From Clostridia bacterium (GTDB lineage: Bacteria > Bacillota > Clostridia > UBA1212), in assembly GCA_017625675.1 (NCBI GenBank), contig JAGAKK010000049.1, positions 1 through 38,677 of the forward strand: a DNA stretch of 38,677 bases. The letters are read 5' to 3'. Below, in pieces: positions 33,503 to 38,677 of the stretch; the stretch's first letter is position 1, and each line of letters begins with the position of its first letter. The translations under genes were made by a program, and so were the position numbers. Below the pieces are notes generated by a model that was not told where the DNA came from, did not search any database, and saw only the letters and a program-made list of their open reading frames with translations.

Positions 33503-33548
33503 TATCGGCAAACCATCCTTTTCTCTGGGTAATTATGTCACGATATAT

Positions 33549-33577
33549 ATAATAACACACTTTATCACTTTAGTCAA
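33549..33577 (-). promoter_or_regulatory. Predicted sigma-A promoter of the histidine operon
   Basis: Minus-strand TTGACT (33577–33572) and TATTAT (33554–33549) with a 17-nt spacer. The transcript would begin about 40 nt before the hisZ start, too short for a T-box leader. Confidence 0.75.
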
Positions 33578-33662
33578 GTAAATTAATAAATTATTTCCAA
33601 CTGTTTTCACAGCCAACAAATAACAATTATATTCTAAAACAAAACGGCAATATTTACAAGAG

Positions 33663-33737
33663 AAAAGTACGGAATATGTGCTCAGATGAATTAGCACACT
33701 ACGTGTGATATTCACTTCGCATATACTCCGTACTTTT
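33663..33737. repeat. Stem-loop repeat A upstream of the his operon
   Basis: 11-bp outer arms (AAAAGTACGGA, 33663–33673, with 33727–33737) enclose a second potential hairpin built on AGCACACTACGTGTG. Similar architecture and inner sequence to repeat B at 33794–33856. Together they make up most of the 357-nt gap between hisZ and the yoeB remnant, where I see no gene: a 98-codon minus-strand frame (33533–33829) there has no domain or ribosome site. Confidence 0.6.
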
Positions 33738-33793
33738 AACAAAGCTGATGAGGCAGGGATGCAGCAGGTCACCGACTCAAAAAAATTATAATA

Positions 33794-33856
33794 AAAGTGC
33801 ATACACTCAAGAGAATTAACACAGTCCACGTGTTATCGCCTTTGTGTATGCACTTT
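33794..33856. repeat. Stem-loop repeat B upstream of the his operon
   Basis: 13-bp perfect outer arms (AAAGTGCATACAC, 33794–33806, with 33844–33856) enclose an AACAC…GTGTT inner hairpin. It lies 12 nt beyond the yoeB stop codon and could act as its terminator. The inner GAATTAACACAGTCCACGTG resembles GAATTAGCACACTACGTG in repeat A, so the two share ancestry. Confidence 0.6.
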
Positions 33857-33868
33857 AAGTAAAAATTC

Positions 33869-34131
33869 TTACTTTTCTCTATAATGTGTTCCGCATTGAA
33901 CAATCTCAACATTGCCCTCGTTTATGCGAAAAACAATCCTATTTTTTTCATCAACACGAACGCTCCAAAAACCACTTAAACTGCCGTTTAATGGTTCAGG
34001 CTTTCCTATACTTTGATAACCATTTCTTTCTATATCGGTCAATAAACGATTGATTTTCTTCAATGTTTTTTATCTTGGGTTTGCCAATACAAATATTCTT
34101 CCCAAGCTTCTTCTACCCATAGTAACCGCAT
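33869..34131 (-). pseudogene. yoeB: Frameshifted YoeB/Txe-family toxin
   Basis: Reading from ATG 34131 gives MRLLWVEEAWEEYLYWQTQ then DKKH and a stop. After a one-base shift the same strand continues as KKINRLLTDIERNGYQ, GKPEPLNGSLSGFWSVRV and ends QCGTHYREK, the rest of YoeB. The break lies at a run of six A on the coding strand (34066–34071); seven A would restore the frame. YoeB is a ribosome-dependent mRNA endonuclease; its conserved C-terminal His-Tyr is present. The start overlaps the antitoxin stop (TAATG). Either the toxin is inactivated, the run is a programmed or slippery frameshift site, or the base is a sequencing error. Confidence 0.88.
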
Positions 34132-34397
34132 TAATCCACCTCGATCAACGCATGCTCGTTCAACACGTTCTTGCCTGACCGCATTTTTGTCACACGCCTT
34201 TCCAATTCAGATATATTATCTTCACTGTAAAAGGGATCTGCTGACAATTCAAAAGGAATTCTTCTTTCTCTGCTGACTTTTTTTGCAAATATCGTAAAAG
34301 CCGCACTCATAGAAAGACCAATCTCATCGCAGATAATCTCCATGTTTTTTTTAACTTCTGCATCTAATTTAAAATTAACGTTTACGGTCTGTGCCAC
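34131..34397 (-). CDS. RelB/DinJ-family antitoxin
   Basis: About 88 residues. AQTVNVNFKLDAEVKKNME forms the ribbon–helix start of a RelB/DinJ DNA-binding domain, followed by the helix GLSMSAAFTIFAKKV and a disordered C-terminal part that would wrap the toxin. GTG 34397 is chosen: AAGGAG lies 8–9 nt upstream, whereas the longer GTG at 34415 is inside that site. It would repress its own operon and neutralise YoeB encoded next. With the toxin broken, it may persist as an orphan repressor or antidote. Confidence 0.88.
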   Translation of the reverse strand: MAQTVNVNFKLDAEVKKNMEIICDEIGLSMSAAFTIFAKKVSRERRIPFELSADPFYSEDNISELERRVTKMRSGKNVLNEHALIEVD

Positions 34398-34473
34398 ATC
34401 TATCACTCCTTTCACAATAATATTATACGCAAATTTGAATAAAATAGCAAGTGTTTTTCTTTATTTTTTATTT

Positions 34474-34590
34474 ATGAGTCAGTGACCTGCCCCCTGACTC
34501 ACTCAAAAAATCCTTTATTTTATCACCTTTTTAACTTTTCAGGTGGCACTTCGGTAGCGCTTTGAGTCAGGGGGCAGGTCACTGACTCAT
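34474..34590. repeat. Inverted pair of TGAGTCAG palindromes
   Basis: Units at 34474–34501 and 34563–34590 are inverted copies of the 28–29-bp TGAGTCAG family also found at 91–119 and 14743–14771. Together they would form a large hairpin with a 61-nt loop containing TTTT-rich sequence and GGTGGCACTTCGG. The pair lies between the divergently read antitoxin and SDR genes, immediately upstream of the SDR promoter. Confidence 0.75.
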
Positions 34591-34597
34591 AAATGCC

Positions 34598-34627
34598 TTG
34601 TAAATTACAGACCTGTCGTGATATAAT
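34598..34627 (+). promoter_or_regulatory. Predicted promoter of the plus-strand SDR gene
   Basis: TTGTAA (34598–34603) and a perfect TATAAT (34622–34627) with an 18-nt spacer. GAGGAG follows, 9 nt before the ATG, so the leader is very short. Confidence 0.6.
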
Positions 34628-34648
34628 CATTTTGAGGAGATAATTTCT

Positions 34649-35407
34649 ATGAAAAACACAAAAACAGTATTGATAACAGGCGCGTCAGGAGCTATAGGCT
34701 CTGCCATAGGACGAAAATTTTTCTTAAACGGCTTTAACGTTGCCCTGCACTACCACAAAAACTACGACAACGCGAATAATTTAAAAAGCGAGCTTAGCGT
34801 ATTTGCTGCTGACAACGGATTAAATAATAAAGCAGAAATATTCAGCGCCAATGTTGGCGATTCCGCTGAGGTAGCAAAGATGTTTTCTGAAATTCGAAGT
34901 TCTCTAGGCGAGGTTGACGTACTTGTAAACAATGCAGGGGGCGGCACTCAGATTCTTTTTTCTGACATTACAGACGAGCTTTGGCGCGAAACCTTTGCCC
35001 TGAACGTTGACGGATGCTTCTATTGTTGCAAGGAAGCACTCCCCCACATGATCCACGAAAAGCAAGGAAAAATAATCAATATCTCATCCATCTGGGGCGT
35101 TACCGGCGCCTCCTGCGAGGTTCACTACTCTGCCGCCAAGGCTGCAATTATAGGCCTTACAAAAGCATTGGCAAAGGAGTTAGGGCCTTCCGGCATTAAC
35201 GTCAACTGCGTTGCACCCGGTGTAATTGACACGCCAATGAATGCACATCTTTCAGAGGAAGCAATGAACGAGTTAAAAGAAGAAACTCCTCTTTGCAGAA
35301 TTGGTACACCAGAAGACGTTGCAAATGCGGTTTATTTTCTTGCGTCTGGTGATGCAAGTTTTATTACGGGGCAGGTATTAGGAGCAAACGGCGGCTTCGT
35401 AATCTAA
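34649..35407 (+). CDS. SDR-family oxidoreductase, FabG/YmfI-like
   Basis: 252 residues, a classical short-chain dehydrogenase. The NAD(P) loop TGASGAIGSAIG is at about 10–21, NNAGGG near 97, the catalytic Ser in ISSIWG near 150 and YSAAK near 163, and PGVIDTPM follows. The sequence resembles FabG (3-oxoacyl-ACP reductase) and the YmfI branch that makes 5-aminopentanol on EF-P; I cannot decide between these. It is the only plus-strand gene, monocistronic, with its own promoter and a strong bidirectional terminator at 35482–35524. Confidence 0.85.
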   Translation: MKNTKTVLITGASGAIGSAIGRKFFLNGFNVALHYHKNYDNANNLKSELSVFAADNGLNNKAEIFSANVGDSAEVAKMFSEIRSSLGEVDVLVNNAGGGTQILFSDITDELWRETFALNVDGCFYCCKEALPHMIHEKQGKIINISSIWGVTGASCEVHYSAAKAAIIGLTKALAKELGPSGINVNCVAPGVIDTPMNAHLSEEAMNELKEETPLCRIGTPEDVANAVYFLASGDASFITGQVLGANGGFVI

Positions 35408-35481
35408 GCGGAGCGGCGAAAAGGGCGCTCTTTACGTACCTGAGGCTATGGTGGTTTCAGGCACTTTATTTACGTTTAGCA

Positions 35482-35524
35482 AAAAAACTGCAACTCTACA
35501 CAAACAGCAGAGTTGCAGTTTTTT
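35482..35524. terminator. Bidirectional terminator between convergent SDR genes
   Basis: A perfect 16-bp stem (35482–35497 with 35509–35524, core CTGCAACTCT) has A and T runs on both sides. It serves the plus-strand gene ending at 35407 and the minus-strand gene ending at 35554. Confidence 0.9.
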
Positions 35525-35553
35525 CATATCAATTATTTTAGCATATTACAAAA

Positions 35554-36348
35554 TCACGTCTTGCTCATGTGCATCACAATGCTGTGAGGCAAAAGCTTTG
35601 CAAGAACTCTGTAGAATTTAAAGAAAAGTCTTGGGGTATAAATCCCCTTGCCCTTTAAAACGGCCTTTACCGCGCCGCGAGCAGCCATTGACGGCTCTGT
35701 TCTTGGGAGAGTGTCAAAGGTCTTTGATGCGCCCTTCTGGATGCCTGCAACACTTAAAAACTCCGTGCTCATAGGCCCCGGACAAACCGCCAGAACGTTG
35801 ATGCCTTTTTTTCGAAGCTCAAAACGAAGTGATTTTGAAAAACTGAGGACGTAGGCTTTCGTAGAGCAATATACAGTCATTCTGGGGTTAGGTGCAAAAG
35901 AAGCGATAGAACACACGTTAATGATATTGGAGCCCTTGCTCATAAAGGGCAACGTAACGGATGTTATGCCTGTAAGCGCTACGTTATTCAGCTCCACCAT
36001 ATTGATCTGGCCCTCGTAGGGCATCTCGTCAAGATTTCCTAAGACACCGCAGCCTGCGTTATTTATAAGCATGCGCACGTCGGCATCGTGTTCCTTGTAC
36101 ATTGCCGTAAGGTCCTCGAAAAAGCTACGATTCGTGATGTCTGCCGCCACGGGACGAATTATTGTCTTCAAGCCCTTTTCAGCGCATACTCCGTCATATT
36201 TTTCTTTCAGCTCCAGAAGTCGCTGTTCACGGCGAGCCACAAGCCAGATTTCGTCAAGTTCTGAGACCTTTGAAACCTGTGATATCACCTCGTTAATAAA
36301 TTCACAACCAAGGCCTGATGAAGCCCCTGTAATTACAGCAATTTTCAT
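35554..36348 (-). CDS. SDR-family NAD(P)-dependent oxidoreductase
   Basis: About 264 residues. ITGASSGLG at 5–13, NNAGCG near 100, the catalytic Ser and YCSTK motif (YxxxK) in the middle, and CPGPMSTEF after it. The C-terminal FYRVLAKLLPHSIVMH segment is hydrophobic and may touch the membrane, as in DltE/YqjQ-like SDRs that act on lipid-like substrates. The substrate is unknown. ATG 36348 has GGAGG 8 nt upstream; a longer frame to 36372 is rejected. It is read after the prs terminator, so it probably has its own promoter, which I could not place with confidence. Confidence 0.82.
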   Translation of the reverse strand: MKIAVITGASSGLGCEFINEVISQVSKVSELDEIWLVARREQRLLELKEKYDGVCAEKGLKTIIRPVAADITNRSFFEDLTAMYKEHDADVRMLINNAGCGVLGNLDEMPYEGQINMVELNNVALTGITSVTLPFMSKGSNIINVCSIASFAPNPRMTVYCSTKAYVLSFSKSLRFELRKKGINVLAVCPGPMSTEFLSVAGIQKGASKTFDTLPRTEPSMAARGAVKAVLKGKGIYTPRLFFKFYRVLAKLLPHSIVMHMSKT

Positions 36349-36379
36349 ATTCGTTTCCTCCATTACCGTCACTACTTAC

Positions 36380-36438
36380 AAAAAAACCGCGACAGATATT
36401 CAATCTCCTTCTATAAAGAAATACGTTATCGCCGCGGT
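36380..36438 (-). terminator. Terminator of the PRPP synthetase gene
   Basis: ACCGCGGCG pairs with TGTCGCGGT (9 bp including two G·U pairs), and a run of seven T follows on the minus strand. It lies 33 nt past the stop codon at 36471. Confidence 0.65.
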
Positions 36439-36470
36439 AAATTCATTAATTCATATTGTCAGACAACCCT

Positions 36471-37628
36471 TTAGATTTTCTCGCCTTTTTTAATCTTTTC
36501 ATAAAGATTGATAACGCGCTGGGCAGGGTTAATAAGATTAGCCAATGACTCGTCGTAGTTGATGCCGTCAATGATTTTTGCTACGTACTTTGTCATGTCC
36601 ACCTCGTAGAACCAAGGCTTGTTCTTAAGCTCAGGACGTCTGTAGGTAAGGTTTGTAGCAAATACGCCGTCAAGAACATTGTCCGCATAGCACTTGTCAA
36701 ACTTCTCAAGACCGTTTGTGAAAAGAGCGTATGTAACGAGGCAGAAAACTCTTCTTGCTTTTCTTCTCTTAAGCTCGTAAGCAACGTCAAGCATTGACTC
36801 ACCGGATGAAAGAATATCGTCAACGACGATAATATCCTTGCCCTCAACGTCAAGTCCGATAAACTCGTGCTTCAGGATAGGATTACGTCCGTTTTCAAGT
36901 CTGCTGAAATCTCTTACCTTGTAGAATACACCCATGTCAAGGCCGAAAATAGAAGCATAGAAAAGGTTTCTGTTTACGCCGCCTTCATCAGGGCTTACAA
37001 CCATCATGTGCTCTTTGTCAAATCTGATATCGGGAATATCTTTGAGCATAGCCTTAGCAAATTGATAATATGCAACACCGTTCTCAAAGCCTACGTGAGG
37101 GATAGCGTTCTGAACTCTCACGTCGTGAGCCTCAAAAGTGATGATATTTGAAACGCCGTAATTTGCAAGCTCCTTCAATGCCTCTGCACAGTCGAGGGAC
37201 TCACGGACGGTTCTCTTATGCTGTCTGCCGTTGTAAAGAAGAGGCATAACAACGTTTACGCGCTTTGCTCTTCCGCCGATAGCAGAAATCATTCTCTTAA
37301 TATCCTGGAAGTGATCATCAGGAGACATGTGGTTGTCCATACCCATGATCTTATAGGTCTCATTGTAATTTCCCACGTCACAAAGAAGGAAAACATCCTT
37401 ACCTCTCACGGTCTCATCGATAATACCCTTACCTTCACCGTTAGCAAATCTGGGGCAACGAGCCTTAGTTATATAAGTATCCTCGGCGCATCCCATCATT
37501 TCCTTTCTTCCGTCAACGATCCATTTGTCAACCTGAGCGGTAAAATCCTCGAAACCTCTCATACCGATAAGACAAAGGGGACCGATCGGGAAAACGCTGT
37601 CAGTATCACAAGCTCTTTTATTCTCCAT
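36471..37628 (-). CDS. prs: Ribose-phosphate pyrophosphokinase, long divergent form
   Basis: 385 residues, longer than the usual ~315 of PRPP synthetase. The PRPP-binding loop VVDDILSSGESM is intact, as are the N-terminal ARCPRFANGEGKG stretch, the NVVMPLLYNGRQHKR catalytic region with MPLLYNGRQ replacing the common MPYFGYARQDR, and the VVSPDEGGVNRN segment. It makes PRPP from ribose-5-phosphate and ATP, for nucleotide and histidine synthesis. ATG 37628 follows GGAGG by 7 nt; an upstream TTG/ATG extension to 37658 is rejected. It is monocistronic, with a terminator at 36380. Confidence 0.88.
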   Translation of the reverse strand: MENKRACDTDSVFPIGPLCLIGMRGFEDFTAQVDKWIVDGRKEMMGCAEDTYITKARCPRFANGEGKGIIDETVRGKDVFLLCDVGNYNETYKIMGMDNHMSPDDHFQDIKRMISAIGGRAKRVNVVMPLLYNGRQHKRTVRESLDCAEALKELANYGVSNIITFEAHDVRVQNAIPHVGFENGVAYYQFAKAMLKDIPDIRFDKEHMMVVSPDEGGVNRNLFYASIFGLDMGVFYKVRDFSRLENGRNPILKHEFIGLDVEGKDIIVVDDILSSGESMLDVAYELKRRKARRVFCLVTYALFTNGLEKFDKCYADNVLDGVFATNLTYRRPELKNKPWFYEVDMTKYVAKIIDGINYDESLANLINPAQRVINLYEKIKKGEKI

Positions 37629-37764
37629 AAACAAACCTCCAACGATTATTATGAACAAGCAAAATCTTTTGCAATATCAATTCATTTAAAACTCTATTCC
37701 ATAATACCATTGAACAACTCTTTTTTCAAGTCCCCGAAGCAACAAAAAAACAATTAATTTATCG

Positions 37765-38535
37765 TCAATGTCCCCTTGAAAAGACATGCTTGCCAATTCT
37801 CACTGTAATGGGAAGGGTTTTTATCCATTTATTTGTTGCAGTAGCAGGGTTATAATAGTAAATACTTCCATAAGAAGGATCCCAGCCGTTAAGGGCATCC
37901 CTTGCAGCATTGTAGGCAGTCTGGTTAGGTGTCAGATTTATCTGGCCGTCTGCCACTGCGTCAAAAGCTCCTGCCTGATATACAACGCCTGCAATAGTTT
38001 TCGGGAATCTGCTGTCCTCCACCCTGTTTAACACAACAGCCGCAACTGCAACCTGCCCTGCATAAGGCTCTCCTCTCGCCTCGCCGTAAATTACTCGCGC
38101 AAGAAGCTCCACGTTTGCAGAACTTGATGAAACAGAGGAATTTCCGGACGACCCTGACGAAATACCCATTGCCGCCAATGTCTTTTTCCCTGCAATACCG
38201 TCTACCGTCAAACCATTTTTCCGCTGAAAATACCTTACCGCCTCCTCAGTTTTGCTTCCGTAAATGCCGTCAACAGATCCTGTATAATATCCCCAGCGTT
38301 TAAGTTTTGTCTGTATTTGTCTTACTTCTTCTCCCCGTGAACCACGCTTCGACAACGCCTCAACCACACCATACTCGCTTGCACTGATTTCTCCTGCAAT
38401 ATTTTTTTGCTTCTGCACGCCAACACCGCAAAACACCACAGCCAACACCACAGCCAGATTAAAGGCACAAAATCCCCACAATGTCAATGCTTCCTTTCGC
38501 TTTCCGCTCCCCCAACGCCCAAAATACTTTTTCAT
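37765..38535 (-). CDS. sleB: Spore cortex-lytic enzyme SleB
   Basis: 256 residues. A membrane span or signal segment (18–38) is followed by a peptidoglycan-binding type 1 domain (about 64–122; VRQIQTKLKRWGYY, VDGIAGKKTL), a Ser/Gly-rich linker (125–141) and the Hydrolase_2 catalytic domain (142–256) with the lytic transglycosylase Glu152 in VIYGEARGEP. SleB cleaves cortex peptidoglycan at muramic-lactam sites during germination. Its partner YpeB is encoded at 1434–2798, not next to it as in most spore formers. GGAAGGTG precedes the ATG at 38535. Confidence 0.95.
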   Translation of the reverse strand: MKKYFGRWGSGKRKEALTLWGFCAFNLAVVLAVVFCGVGVQKQKNIAGEISASEYGVVEALSKRGSRGEEVRQIQTKLKRWGYYTGSVDGIYGSKTEEAVRYFQRKNGLTVDGIAGKKTLAAMGISSGSSGNSSVSSSSANVELLARVIYGEARGEPYAGQVAVAAVVLNRVEDSRFPKTIAGVVYQAGAFDAVADGQINLTPNQTAYNAARDALNGWDPSYGSIYYYNPATATNKWIKTLPITVRIGKHVFSRGH

Positions 38536-38616
38536 AACACTTCACCTTCCAAGCAAAAAACTTTACCAATATATTTCTCCAAAACATCAACAATTATTCA
38601 TCTCAAAAACAATCAG

Positions 38617-38644
38617 TGCACCGGGGGGACAGACAACCGGTGCA
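38617..38644. repeat. Window-edge palindromic repeat, second copy
   Basis: 28 nt matching 27 of 28 bases of 36–63 in inverted orientation (TGCACCGG…GGTGCA). It lies upstream of sleB. The window is therefore bounded on both sides by the same repeat family, though the window boundary is arbitrary. Confidence 0.75.
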
Positions 38645-38677
38645 GCTTCCATACTAAAAAGTGCCTGGGGCCACCAC

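Noticed and set aside
33503..33548. T-box or histidine attenuator before hisZ
   Set aside because: The predicted leader is only about 40 nt and has no specifier stem or terminator.
33533..33829. 98-codon minus-strand frame upstream of hisZ
   Set aside because: It spans the his promoter and two stem-loops, has no ribosome site and no domain.

Overview
The window looks like chromosomal DNA of a spore-forming Clostridia-type Firmicute, probably from a gut-type lineage. Evidence: SleB and YpeB spore-germination proteins, the MltG–TrmR–U32 gene order known from Bacillus/Clostridia, short-form HisG with HisZ, a split two-subunit transketolase, strong GGAGG-type ribosome binding sites, and sigma-A-like promoters. 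Almost every gene lies on the minus strand; only one SDR gene is on the plus strand. No tRNA, rRNA, CRISPR array, integrase or reverse transcriptase was seen.

Layout, left to right. 1–190: inverted repeats and a terminator. 191–9095: housekeeping genes (SanA/YdcF-like protein, YbaK-type deacylase, YpeB, U32 tRNA-hydroxylation protein, TrmR, MltG, TypA, an esterase). 9092–14604: CysE, alanine racemase, a CE2-like esterase lipoprotein, a split transketolase and RpiB. 14692–15017: a structured MITE-like element with 21-bp terminal inverted repeats. 15022–17463: a Ca2+-type P-ATPase. 17630–25801: an unusual five-gene minus-strand cluster. 26055–33502: a complete hisZGDCBHAF-IE operon. 33869–34397: a DinJ/YoeB toxin–antitoxin pair whose toxin gene is frameshifted. 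34649–36348: two SDR oxidoreductases. 36471–38535: a long divergent PRPP synthetase and SleB.

The most interesting part is 17630–25801. In transcription order it encodes an SPFH/band-7 protein with three zinc ribbons, a four-TM membrane protein, a HEPN-domain protein with an Rx4H ribonuclease motif, and two tandem paralogous receptors. Each receptor has an N-terminal zinc ribbon, a TIR domain with a candidate NADase glutamate, a helical/coiled-coil part, one membrane span, TPR-like repeat(s) and a C-terminal DUF6273/C-type-lectin-like domain. By the positive-inside rule the TIR should be cytosolic and the lectin-like domain outside, as in a Toll-like receptor. The two lectin domains are nearly identical except for an 81-nt segment with 30 mismatches, of which 27 fall at first or second codon positions and only 3 at third positions. 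Invariant codons there are almost all A-free. This is the signature expected of a diversity-generating retroelement (DGR) acting in trans from a template and reverse transcriptase elsewhere in the genome. My main hypothesis is a DGR-diversified, membrane-anchored TIR receptor system with HEPN and SPFH partners, probably for defence or other biological conflict. The domain assignments are from sequence reading; the function is inference.

Several families of short palindromic repeats recur between genes (1–63 with 38617–38644; 91–119, 14743–14771, 34474–34590; 14692–15017 with 17566–17604) and probably act as transcription terminators or are small non-autonomous elements.
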